18,226 nt of DNA. Origin: F1-20-MAGs016 sp046086245 (GTDB lineage: Bacteria; Planctomycetota; Planctomycetia; Pirellulales; UBA1268). The DNA is taken from assembly GCA_046086245.1 (NCBI GenBank), contig JBJSXB010000283.1, positions 1 to 18,226 of the forward strand. The letters run 5' to 3'. The position numbers were made by a program, and so were the translations under genes. Shown here one piece after another: positions 6,676-14,341 of the stretch; positions within the stretch are counted from its first letter, which is position 1, and the number at the start of each line of letters is the position of its first letter. Below the pieces are notes generated by a model. It ran no database searches. It saw nothing but the letters and a program-made list of their open reading frames with translations, and was not told the origin of the DNA.

Positions 6676-7944
6676 ATGCTGTTGGCTGACGGGATGGTGC
6701 AGCAGTGGGGCGACATCGGCGCCATCGGCGTCGTGATCGCGATGGCGTTGGTGGGGATGAAGAGCGGCTTGTTCGTCGCCACGCTGTGGGGTCTGTCGGC
6801 GCTGATCGCGGTGATGGCCGGGCTGTCGGGGCTCGATCGCCTGGGCACCTGGCTGTTGTCGGCGAACGTGCCACCGGTGTGGATTCCGGCCGCCTCGTAC
6901 ACGACGATCGCCGTGGCGGTGGCCCTCGCCCTCCGCCTCGCCGTGGGCGCGGTGGTGATGGAGGACGAGGTTCGCTTTCCGCCGCTGATCGACACGCTCG
7001 GCGGCCTCGCCGTCGGGGCGCTGGCGGGTGTGATCGCGGCGGGCGGCCTGCAACTGGCGCTGTCGATGGCGCCCCTCCCCGCGTGGGCGGGGCGGGTCGA
7101 TCCGCGCAAGCAGCTCGATTTCGGCGGCCCGTTGCTCGAGTGCTTCGCGCGGTTCGCGACCGCCGACCCGCTCGAGCGGAAGGTGGTGCTCGACGGAGAG
7201 CCGGGTCTCAAGTTCGACCCCGCCGCGGCGCTCAAGCCCCCCGCGTCACCGCAGGAGGAGTTGGAGCGGAAGCTCAACCCGTGGAAGTACAGCGAGGTGT
7301 TCGCCGACATGAATCTCAACGGCGATCGCGACGAAGACGAACCATTCGCCGACTCCGACGGCGACGGCAAGTTCTCCCTGATGACGGAGACCGACGATCG
7401 CAACGGCAACCGGCTCCGCGACATCGGACTGCTCGAGCGCTACCGTCTCGGGCCGTGGTTGACGGTATCGATGACCAAGAAGCTGCCGCCGCAACGCGAC
7501 GGCGAGGGTGGCGGCGATCGGCCTGCGGCGACGCTCGCCGGCGAACCGTCGGCCGGCGCCCCCTCCGCACCCCCGACCCAGGTCGCGGCGGTGCCTCCGG
7601 CGCCCCCGATCACCGCCGCCCCCTCCACGGCCCAGCCCTCGACCGCGCCGCCAGCGGTCAAACCACCGGCACCCCCGGTCGCCCCTCCATCTGCGGCTGC
7701 CGACAAGGTGGTGATCCGGGTCACGGCCGCCACCCTCTTCGACGCCGAAGCGGCGACCGCGAAGCTCTCCAAGAAACTCGACGTCGTGGGCAGCACGTGG
7801 ACCCGCGAAGGCAACGTCACGATCATCGTGTTGCCGTACGGCGGCAAGCTCAAGGAGGTGATCGCGGCGATCGCGGACGCCGACGTCGGGCTCGTCGCCC
7901 AGACCGATGCCGCGACGCGGACGATCAGCGTGGCGGTCGAATAA
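6676..7944 (+). CDS. CvpA-like membrane protein with acidic Ca-type motifs and C-terminal domain
   Basis: This 422-residue protein has three parts. Residues about 12-135 contain four hydrophobic segments in the layout of the CvpA (colicin V production) family, including GMKSGL after the first segment and a Gly-rich last one. Residues 211-250 carry acidic repeats (DMNLNGDRDEDEPF, DSDGDGKF, TDDRNGNRLRDIG) like EF-hand or thrombospondin-type calcium loops. A Pro/Ala-rich linker (about 290-342) leads to a compact domain (344-422) with a beta-alpha-beta feel, which I cannot name. ATG 6676 is chosen because GGAGG lies seven bases upstream; a GTG at 6673 is also possible. It follows the secretion ATPase by 42 bases on the same strand and ends seven bases from the convergent lutA stop. 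The role is unknown; a membrane partner of the ATPase is a guess from position. Confidence 0.7.
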   Translation: MLLADGMVQQWGDIGAIGVVIAMALVGMKSGLFVATLWGLSALIAVMAGLSGLDRLGTWLLSANVPPVWIPAASYTTIAVAVALALRLAVGAVVMEDEVRFPPLIDTLGGLAVGALAGVIAAGGLQLALSMAPLPAWAGRVDPRKQLDFGGPLLECFARFATADPLERKVVLDGEPGLKFDPAAALKPPASPQEELERKLNPWKYSEVFADMNLNGDRDEDEPFADSDGDGKFSLMTETDDRNGNRLRDIGLLERYRLGPWLTVSMTKKLPPQRDGEGGGDRPAATLAGEPSAGAPSAPPTQVAAVPPAPPITAAPSTAQPSTAPPAVKPPAPPVAPPSAAADKVVIRVTAATLFDAEAATAKLSKKLDVVGSTWTREGNVTIIVLPYGGKLKEVIAAIADADVGLVAQTDAATRTISVAVE

Positions 7945-7951
7945 GACCGCG

Positions 7952-8671
7952 TCAGCCGGTGCGGGCGAGCACCTCGGCGAGATGGATCGTGCGCAGCGGC
8001 AGTCCCTGACGCGACAGCCAGCCGTCGAGCTGCAACTGGCAACTCGGGTCGGAGGAGACGACGTAGGCGCATCCGGTGCGGGCCAGCGACCCCCCTTTCA
8101 CCTCCGCCATCGCGGTGGAGATCATCGGATACTTCACGCTGAACAGTCCGCCGAACCCGCAGCAACTTTCCGGCTCGTCGCACTCCACCAGTTCGAGCCC
8201 GCGCACCGCCGCCAGCAGCCGCCGCGGCGCCGCCTGGATCCGCAACTCGCGCAGGCCGTGGTAGCCGTCGTGGTAGGTGACGCGGTGCGGGAAGACGGCC
8301 CCGACGTCGTCGATCCCGAGCCGATCGACGAGGAACTCGCCGAATTCCCAGACCCGCGTCGCCAGGTCGAGCGCCGCGGCCTCGTGCGGGGTGCCGGCGA
8401 GCACCTGCGGATAGAAGACCCGCATCATCGCCACGCACGAGCCGCTCGGCCCTACCACCGCCTCGGCGTCGGCAAACACCTCGACGGCGCGGGCCGCCAC
8501 TGCCCGGGCCTCGTCGAGATAGCCGGCATTGAACGACGGCTGGCCGCAGCACGTCTGCGCCGTGCGGAACGCAACCTCGTGGCCGAGCCGCTCGAACACC
8601 GTCGCCACCGCCATGCCGACGGCGGGAGTCATCTGATCGACGAAGCAGGGGATGAAGAGATCGACCTTCAT
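7952..8671 (-). CDS. lutA: LutA-type CCG-domain Fe-S protein, L-lactate oxidation complex
   Basis: This 239-residue protein aligns over its whole length with LutA/YkgE. The first CCG half has the conserved FIPCFVDQ (Cys9), CCGQPSFNAGY (41-51) and GPSGSC (74-79). The second half has CCGFGGLFSVK (170-180) and SDPSCQLQL (207-215), and ends in the typical HLAEVL. The residue expected to be the first cysteine of the second CCG motif is Tyr137 (YHDGYHGLRE; family usually YHxSCHxxR), encoded by TAC at 8261-8263. LutA works with LutB and LutC, which here lie some 3 kb away across two opposite-strand genes. It follows sucD by 43 bases on the same strand, so it may be transcribed with sucCD. GAGG ten bases before the ATG is a modest ribosome binding site. 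Confidence 0.88.
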   Translation of the reverse strand: MKVDLFIPCFVDQMTPAVGMAVATVFERLGHEVAFRTAQTCCGQPSFNAGYLDEARAVAARAVEVFADAEAVVGPSGSCVAMMRVFYPQVLAGTPHEAAALDLATRVWEFGEFLVDRLGIDDVGAVFPHRVTYHDGYHGLRELRIQAAPRRLLAAVRGLELVECDEPESCCGFGGLFSVKYPMISTAMAEVKGGSLARTGCAYVVSSDPSCQLQLDGWLSRQGLPLRTIHLAEVLARTG

Positions 8672-8714
8672 CGGCGGCCATCCTCGCCGGCCCGGCCCGC
8701 TCCGCCCGCGGCGC

Positions 8715-9599
8715 TCACCGGCCGCGGCCCCGTTCCACGGCGCGGACGAGCGCCTGGCCCATGTCGGCCGGGCTCTCGGCGACCTCGATGCCGGCCGCGG
8801 CGAGCGCTTCGAGCTTGGCGGCGGCCGTCCCCTTGCCAGCGGAGATGATCGCCCCGGCGTGGCCCATCCGCTTGCCGGGGGGCGCCGTGCGGCCGGCGAT
8901 GAACGCCGCGACCGGTTTGGTCACGTGCCGGCGCACGAAATCGGCAGCCTCCTCTTCGGCACTGCCGCCGATTTCACCGATCATGAGGATCGCGTGGGTG
9001 TCGGGGTCGGCTTCGAAGAGGGCGAGGATGTCGATGAAGCTCGAGCCGACCAGCGGATCGCCGCCCAGGCCGACACAGGTGCTCTGTCCGTGGCCGAGAT
9101 TGGTCAGCTGCCAGACCGCCTCGTAGGTGAGGGTGCCCGACCGGCTCATCACGCCGACGTGCCCCGGGGTGTGGATGTACCCGGGCATGATGCCGATCTT
9201 GCCGACGCCCGGCGTGATCACACCCGGGCAGTTGGGACCGACCAGACGGCTCTTCGAGGCGGCGACCACCGGCATCACCCGCGCCATGTCGAGCACCGGG
9301 ATTCCCTCGGTGATCGCGATCACCAATTCGATCCCGGCGGCGACCGCCTCGAGGATCGCGTCGGCGGCGAACGGCGGGGGCACGAAGATCATCGTCGCGT
9401 TGGCGCCAGTCGAGGCGACCGCCTCGGCGACGGTGTCGAACACCGGCAGGCCAGCGACCTGCTCCCCTCCCTTGCCGGGCGTCACGCCGCCGACCATCCG
9501 CGTGCCGTACTCCAGGCACCCGCGGGTGTGGAACTCACCGACGCGGCCGGTGATCCCCTGGCAGATGACCCGGGTCTGGTGGTTGACGAGGATGCTCAT
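8715..9599 (-). CDS. sucD: Succinyl-CoA synthetase (succinate-CoA ligase), alpha subunit
   Basis: This 294-residue protein has the usual length for SucD. It interconverts succinyl-CoA and succinate with nucleotide phosphorylation in the TCA cycle, together with SucC. The N-terminal CoA-binding Rossmann region shows VICQGITGRVGEFHT (11-25) and GTRMVGGVTPGKGG (32-45). GPNCPGVITPG (121-131) is conserved, and GHAGAIIS (246-253) carries the phosphorylated His247. It lies 75 bases after sucC on the same strand. I see no ribosome binding site before the ATG. Its order after sucC is the common one. Confidence 0.95.
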   Translation of the reverse strand: MSILVNHQTRVICQGITGRVGEFHTRGCLEYGTRMVGGVTPGKGGEQVAGLPVFDTVAEAVASTGANATMIFVPPPFAADAILEAVAAGIELVIAITEGIPVLDMARVMPVVAASKSRLVGPNCPGVITPGVGKIGIMPGYIHTPGHVGVMSRSGTLTYEAVWQLTNLGHGQSTCVGLGGDPLVGSSFIDILALFEADPDTHAILMIGEIGGSAEEEAADFVRRHVTKPVAAFIAGRTAPPGKRMGHAGAIISAGKGTAAAKLEALAAAGIEVAESPADMGQALVRAVERGRGR

Positions 9600-9674
9600 G
9601 ACACGGTGATGGCCTGGCAGGGGACTCGGATCGGGTGATCGCTGGGGTGGATGGTGGGGAGGCGCGGCGCCCGC

Positions 9675-10859
9675 TCAGGCCTTGCTGGCGGCGACGACCT
9701 TCTTCGCCGCGTCGGTCAGGCCCGTGGCGGAGATGATCGACGTGCCGCTCGCGGCGAGGATCCGCCGCCCCTCCTCCACCTCCGTGCCCTCGAGTCGCAC
9801 CACCAGCGGCACGTCGAATCCGACGGTGCGCGAGGCCTCGACCAGGGCGTTGGCGATCGTGGTGCAGCGCATGATGCCGCCGAAGATATTGACCAGCACC
9901 GCCTTGACGTGGGGATCGGAGAGGATGATGCGGAAGGCCTCGGTGACCGCCTTGACGTCGGCGCCGCCGCCGACGTCGAGAAAGTTGGCCGGTTCGCCGC
10001 CGTGGAGTTTCACCAGGTCCATGGTGCTCATGGCCAGCCCGGCACCGTTGACGAGGCAGCCGATCGTGCCCGACAGCTTGACGTACGACAGGCCGGCCGC
10101 CGCGGCCCGCGTCTCGGCGGGCTCCTCTTCGGCCTCGTCGCGCAGGGCGGCGATGTCCTTGTGGCGGAACAGGGCGTTGTCGTCGAAGGTCATCTTCGCG
10201 TCGAGGGCCACCAGCGCCCCGTCCTCGGTGAGGACCAGCGGATTGATCTCCAGCAGCGCCGCGTCGAGGTGGACGAACGCCCGGGTCAGGGCCCCGAAGA
10301 ACTGCTCGGCCGCGCGCCACGACGCGGTCGGCAGGCCGAGCTTCGAGGCGAGCAGCCGGGCCTGATGGCCGGCGAGGCCCCGGTCGGGGTCGAACGGCTC
10401 CGAAAGGATCAACTCCGGCGTCTTCGCCGCCACCTCTTCGATGTCCATGCCGCCCGCCGTGCTGGCGATGAGCACCGGCGCGCCGACGCGCCGGTCGACG
10501 AGCACCGCGCAGTACAACTCGCGGGCGATCCGGCAGCCGCTCTCCACGAACACCTGCCGCACGGTCTGCCCCGCCGGGCCGGTTTGGATGGTGACCAGGG
10601 TGTTGCCGAGCAGGCCGCCGGCGATCCGCGCGGCATCAGCGGCGCTGCGCGCGAGCTCCACGCCGCGCTGGGACGAGCCGACGACCTGACCCTTGCCACG
10701 GCCGCCGGCATGGATCTGCGCCTTGACGGCACAGACGGGCGTGCCGAGCGCCGTGAACGCTGCCGCCGCCTCGTCGGGCGTGCGGGCGACGCGGCCGGGC
10801 AGAACGGGCACGCCGGCAACGCGGAGGAGTTCTTTCGCCTGGTATTCGTGGATCTTCAT
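9675..10859 (-). CDS. sucC: Succinyl-CoA synthetase (succinate-CoA ligase), beta subunit
   Basis: This 394-residue protein starts with the near-invariant MKIHEYQAKELL and has normal SucC length. The ATP-grasp domain shows AQIHAGGRGKG (48-58), LEINPLV, and the acidic DAKMTFDDNALFRH metal/nucleotide region. The C-terminal CoA-ligase domain has GCLVNGAGLAMSTMD, NFLDVGGGAD and NIFGGIMRC. It pairs with SucD encoded 75 bases downstream. AGG lies five bases before the ATG and a sigma-70-like promoter lies 31-59 bases upstream. Family members use ATP or GTP; I cannot tell which. Confidence 0.95.
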   Translation of the reverse strand: MKIHEYQAKELLRVAGVPVLPGRVARTPDEAAAAFTALGTPVCAVKAQIHAGGRGKGQVVGSSQRGVELARSAADAARIAGGLLGNTLVTIQTGPAGQTVRQVFVESGCRIARELYCAVLVDRRVGAPVLIASTAGGMDIEEVAAKTPELILSEPFDPDRGLAGHQARLLASKLGLPTASWRAAEQFFGALTRAFVHLDAALLEINPLVLTEDGALVALDAKMTFDDNALFRHKDIAALRDEAEEEPAETRAAAAGLSYVKLSGTIGCLVNGAGLAMSTMDLVKLHGGEPANFLDVGGGADVKAVTEAFRIILSDPHVKAVLVNIFGGIMRCTTIANALVEASRTVGFDVPLVVRLEGTEVEEGRRILAASGTSIISATGLTDAAKKVVAASKA

Positions 10860-10889
10860 GACGACCTTGGGGGACGGCGCGGGACGCCC

Positions 10890-10918
10890 AATATGGCAGG
10901 AAGGGGGGCGGTTTCCAA
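10890..10918 (-). promoter_or_regulatory. Sigma-70-like promoter of sucCD
   Basis: On the minus strand TTGGAA (10918-10913) and CATATT (10895-10890) are separated by exactly 17 bases. Each matches the consensus at four of six positions. The -10 box is 30 bases from the sucC ATG, leaving a short leader. The rest of the 123-base gap between the RgpF-like gene and sucC shows no strong terminator. Confidence 0.45.
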
Positions 10919-10982
10919 TCGGCTGCCGCGATCCGCGCGGGACGGGCGTCCGTGGCGGCGCCGTGCCCGGCGGACGGGCCGT

Positions 10983-11834
10983 TCAGGCCGCGGTACGGGC
11001 CAGGTGCCGCTCGACGAGGCAGAGGTCGCAGCCGGCGGCGAGCAGGTCGCGGCGCACGCGGCGCAAGTCGAGGCGGTAGTGGTTGGTCCGCAGCAATCCG
11101 ACCTTCACGTAGGGCACTCCGGCGGCGAGCAGCCGCCGGTAGGTGAGTTCGCTGGGATTGTGCGGCACACGCCGCGCCTTGCGCAGGTGCCGCCAACTCC
11201 GCAGCGGATCGCCGAGTGAGAGGTGAGGCAGAATCTCGGCGGTCGCCAACGGCCCGGCGCGCGCGGCGTCAAACAGGGCGGCCGTGCGCAGCCCCGTCGC
11301 CGCCACCATCTCGGAGAGGCCGATCTCGTAGCGATCGATCACCGCCTCCTTCGAAGACAGTGGCACGACCCCCGCCCAGAACGTGTGCCACCGCGGATGG
11401 TCGAGCAGCCGGCGCCGCGCCGCGAAGAACCAGCTCTGCAGGTGCGGCGCACCGCGCCGGCCGCGGCTGCGCGGACCCTGGACGGATCGGACCATGCCCC
11501 AGAAATCGGCGTCGGCGACGCGCCGGTCGGCGACCACCGGCCCCAGTTCCCACAACGGGCCGTAGACGCTGTCGTTGACGCACACGACCTCGTCGAATGC
11601 GCGGGCGTCGAGCGCGTCGAGGCCGGCGCGCCAGCTGCCGAAATCGTAGCCCTCGTTGGGGCGGGCGATGAACGTGTCGACGACGCCACCGAGGTCGGCG
11701 GGCAGGCGGCGGACGCTCGTCGAGACGAGCACGACCCGCTCGGCGACACGCAGGTAGGCGGCCAGCGCGGCGCGGACATGGGGATCGACGACGCCGTCGC
11801 GGTCGAAGTGGGCGAGGATCACGGCCCGGCGCAT
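10983..11834 (-). CDS. RgpF-like (rhamnan synthesis F) glycan biosynthesis protein
   Basis: This 283-residue protein resembles the rhamnan synthesis protein F family, which takes part in building rhamnose-containing surface polysaccharides. Visible features are the start RRAVILAHFDRDGVVDPHV, an LVSTS strand (36-40), RPNEGYDFGSWRAGL (58-72) and the typical NDSVYGPL (87-94), then SWFFAARR. I chose ATG at 11834 because GGGAG lies eight bases upstream and the family begins here; an in-frame ATG at 11861 would add nine residues. It lies 48 bases after the glycosyltransferase on the same strand. Acceptor and sugar cannot be told from sequence. No signal peptide or membrane segment is evident. Confidence 0.8.
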   Translation of the reverse strand: MRRAVILAHFDRDGVVDPHVRAALAAYLRVAERVVLVSTSVRRLPADLGGVVDTFIARPNEGYDFGSWRAGLDALDARAFDEVVCVNDSVYGPLWELGPVVADRRVADADFWGMVRSVQGPRSRGRRGAPHLQSWFFAARRRLLDHPRWHTFWAGVVPLSSKEAVIDRYEIGLSEMVAATGLRTAALFDAARAGPLATAEILPHLSLGDPLRSWRHLRKARRVPHNPSELTYRRLLAAGVPYVKVGLLRTNHYRLDLRRVRRDLLAAGCDLCLVERHLARTAA

Positions 11835-11882
11835 CGCGGTGGCTCCCGGTGGCGATGGCATGCCGCGACGGGCGACCGCGCC

Positions 11883-13037
11883 TCAGGCGGCCCGGCGCCG
11901 CGCGGTGCGGAGGCGGTCCTGGAGAATGCCGGCGCGCCGCAGCGGCAGGCTTCGATCCCCGGCACGCGGCAGCAACTCCAGAAGCCGCGGCAGGTGTTCG
12001 AGCGTCGTCGCCGCGGCGTCGTAGTTGCCACCGACGAGCTGCTTTTCCGCCGTGCGGATCGCCGACCCGGCGTGCCAGCGGGCGCTCGCCTGGCGGACCC
12101 GCACGCGCAGCGACTCGGGCAGGGCCCCGGCGTTGATGGCGATCGTGTGGATCAGATCGGGCCAGACGGCACCGCTCGAGAGCAGGCGCATCGACTCGCT
12201 GTTGTCGTGGCGGCGATACACCGCCAGCACGTTCGGGTCGTACCACACCGGATAGAGCGCGGCGATCCGCACCCACATCTCCCAATCGAGCGCCTGACGC
12301 AGGTCGATCCGGAAGCCACCGAGGCGTTCGAAGGTGGCACGGGGGACGACGGCCGACGGGGTCTGGACGCGCTGCCGCTCGGCGATTCGCGGCAGCCAGT
12401 TGGCGAGGATGCCCGCGGTCCACTGCAACCGCGAGGCGGTCTTGATGCAGCGATCGCCGCCGTCGACGAAGCGCGACCGGCAAAACGCCATGCCGACACC
12501 GGGCACGGCGCGGAGGCCGCGGTCCATCCGCGCGTAAAAACCCGGCAGGACGAAGTCGTCCTGATGGAGGAGATGGACCAATTCACCCCGTGCCAGCGTC
12601 AGCGCCCGGTTCCAGTTGCGCCCCAGACCGAGCCGGCGGCGGTGGGGATGGAACTCGACGCGGCCGTGGACATCGATCCGATCGATCAACCGGCGGACGT
12701 CGACCTCGCGCGACGCGTCGTCGACGACGGCGATCTGCATGTCGTCGGCGACGGGGGCCTGCGCCAGCACGCTGGCCAGCGCCCGTTCGAAGGTGTGGTC
12801 GGGCTCGAACGTCGGCAGCATCACCGAGAACCGCGGGCGCCGCGTGCCCGGCGGAAGCGGGTCGATGGGCACGACCGCCGAGCCGGTGGTGGCGGAGCGG
12901 TGTTCGAGCCCCGACGCCTCGGCGGGGCCATCGACGCCGATCAACGCGGACCATTCGTCGAGCGCCAGCACCCCCTCCGCGGCGAGGAAGCCGCGGCGGT
13001 GCCGTCGGACCGCGAACGGGGGGACGCGTTGATGCAT
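11883..13037 (-). CDS. Glycosyltransferase family 2 (GT-A fold)
   Basis: This 384-residue protein is a GT2-type glycosyltransferase that moves a sugar from a nucleotide donor to a glycan or lipid acceptor. The GT-A domain begins near residue 69 with FSVMLPTFEPD, has AVVDDASRE (103-111), the DxD-type metal site HQDDFVLPGF (158-167), and the acceptor-side DWEMWVRIAA (251-260). Residues 1-65 are an N-terminal extension of unknown role, and the C-terminal ~100 residues are helical and Arg-rich. ATG at 13037 is the best start; there is no ribosome binding site, and earlier in-frame codons encode low-complexity sequence that I consider non-coding. Neighbours (RgpF-like protein, UDP-glucuronate decarboxylase) point to surface polysaccharide synthesis. 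No transmembrane segment is seen. Confidence 0.85.
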   Translation of the reverse strand: MHQRVPPFAVRRHRRGFLAAEGVLALDEWSALIGVDGPAEASGLEHRSATTGSAVVPIDPLPPGTRRPRFSVMLPTFEPDHTFERALASVLAQAPVADDMQIAVVDDASREVDVRRLIDRIDVHGRVEFHPHRRRLGLGRNWNRALTLARGELVHLLHQDDFVLPGFYARMDRGLRAVPGVGMAFCRSRFVDGGDRCIKTASRLQWTAGILANWLPRIAERQRVQTPSAVVPRATFERLGGFRIDLRQALDWEMWVRIAALYPVWYDPNVLAVYRRHDNSESMRLLSSGAVWPDLIHTIAINAGALPESLRVRVRQASARWHAGSAIRTAEKQLVGGNYDAAATTLEHLPRLLELLPRAGDRSLPLRRAGILQDRLRTARRRAA

Positions 13038-13272
13038 GGAAACGGTCACACGGGTCGGGCCGGTTGTGCCACAGGGGGGTATCGGCCCCCACGGGCGACT
13101 TCCTTCACTGGCCGCGTCCGGTCTTTTCCAGCTTTCCGCGATCGCCCCGTTTGACGTGGGGCCCGACCTTGCCGTCGATTCCACCGGGGGGCAGACGCTC
13201 GCCGGGCGGCGGCGTGCCCCGGCCGTGGCGCTTTGTCGTGCCGTGGCGCCGGCGGGCACCGTCGGTAAGCCG
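13038..13272. other. Intergenic region between uxs and the glycosyltransferase gene
   Basis: These 235 bases hold no supported gene. A short GGGGG/CCCCC inverted repeat around TATCGG lies near 13074-13089, and an eight-base element (GCCACGGC on the minus strand) occurs twice near 13230-13260. Neither makes a clear terminator or promoter. Confidence 0.4.
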
Positions 13273-14247
13273 TCAGTAATTCGGCGTCGGTGCCCGATAG
13301 TGGGCGAGGTTCACGGAGCGGAACCAGTCGATCGTCTTGGCCAGCCCCTCGGCCAACGGCACGGTCGGTTGCCATCCCAGCCGCGTCCCGGCCAGCGTGA
13401 TGTCGGGTCGCCGCCGTTCGGGATCGTCCTTCGGCAGCGGGCGCTCCACCAGCGGCGAGCGCGAGCCGGTGAGCCGGAGCGTCAGCTCGGCCAGTTCGCG
13501 GATCGTGAATTCTCCCGGGTTGCCCAGGTTCACCGGTCCGGTGAACCCGTCGGGAGCGTCCATCATCCGGATCATCCCCTCGACCAGGTCGTCGCGGTAG
13601 CAGAAGCTCCGGGTTTGGGCCCCCGACCCGAAGATCGTGATCGGCTCGCCGAGAAGCGCCTGGCGGATGAAGTTGGAGACGACGCGGCCGTCGTAGGGAT
13701 GCATCCGCGGCCCGTAGGTGTTGAAGATCCGCACGATGCGGACGTTGACCCCGTTGGCGCGGTGGTAGTCCATGAACAGCGTCTCCGCGGCCCGTTTCCC
13801 CTCGTCGTAGCAGGCGCGTGGTCCGATCGGATTGACCGCGCCACGGTAGCTCTCCGGCTGCGGATGGACCTCCGGGTCGCCGTACACCTCGCTGGTGGAC
13901 GCCTGCAGCACCTTCGCCCGGCAGCGCCGCGCCATGCCGAGCACGTTGATGGCCCCGAGCACGCTCGTCTTCAGCGTCTTGATCGGGTTGTACTGGTAGT
14001 GGCCGGGGGATGCCGGACAGGCGAGGTTGTAGATCTCATCGACCTAGAGCCACAGCGGATGGACGATGTCGTGGCGGACGAGTTCGAAGTTGGGGGCGCC
14101 GAGGAGATGGGCGACGTTGGTCTTCTGGCTGGTGAAGAAGTTGTCGACACAGATCACGTCGTGGCCGGCGGCGACCAGACGCTCGCAGAGATGGCTGCCG
14201 AGGAAGCCGGCGCCGCCGGTGACCAGGATTCGTTTCAGCGAGGGCAT
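13273..14247 (-). pseudogene. uxs: UDP-glucuronate decarboxylase (UDP-xylose synthase) gene interrupted by in-frame TAG
   Basis: The frame encodes a full-length (324-codon) NAD-dependent SDR enzyme that would convert UDP-glucuronate to UDP-xylose, except that codon 68 is TAG (14046-14044). Before it: RILVTGGAGFLGSHL (6-20, NAD-binding) and VDNFFTSQKTN (34-44). After it, in the same frame: VDEIYNLACPASPGHYQYNP, STSEVYGDPEVHP and the catalytic YDEGK (YxxxK). The family has Glu at the interrupted site (PLWxEVDEIY), so one G-to-T change (GAG to TAG) explains it. No frameshift is needed. The ATG at 14247 has GGAGG four bases upstream. Internal starts downstream of the TAG would lack the NAD-binding glycines. 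Either a real nonsense mutation, a sequence error, or readthrough; the rest of the gene shows no decay. Confidence 0.85.
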
Positions 14248-14278
14248 GCGACCTCCGGCATGGTGTGGGGAATCGCCC

Positions 14279-14331
14279 CGGTGTACCATCCCGGACGCCG
14301 CGATTCAGCACGCACGGTGTATCGTGCCGGA
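14279..14331. promoter_or_regulatory. Repeated 17-bp element in the uxs/hyi divergent promoter region
   Basis: Bases 14279-14295 and 14315-14331 match at 14 of 17 positions (CGGTGTA followed by a variable core and CCGGA), 36 bases apart start to start. The second copy sits in a perfect 5-bp inverted repeat, GCACG/CGTGC around GTGTAT (14312-14327), and contains TATCGT (14320-14325), a weak -10 candidate for the plus-strand gene. The 94-base gap separates divergent genes, so the pair could be operators or tandem promoters. Confidence 0.35.
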
Positions 14332-14341
14332 AGGGGGAATC

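Noticed and set aside
11223..13154. A 643-codon plus-strand open frame opposite the two glycan genes
   Set aside because: Composition is Arg/Gly/Ala/Asp-rich without motifs. The minus strand encodes GT2 and RgpF motifs.
13273..14247. Frameshift or two separate genes as the explanation for the split uxs
   Set aside because: Both halves are in the same frame and the missing residues are encoded without any gap; only one codon is wrong.
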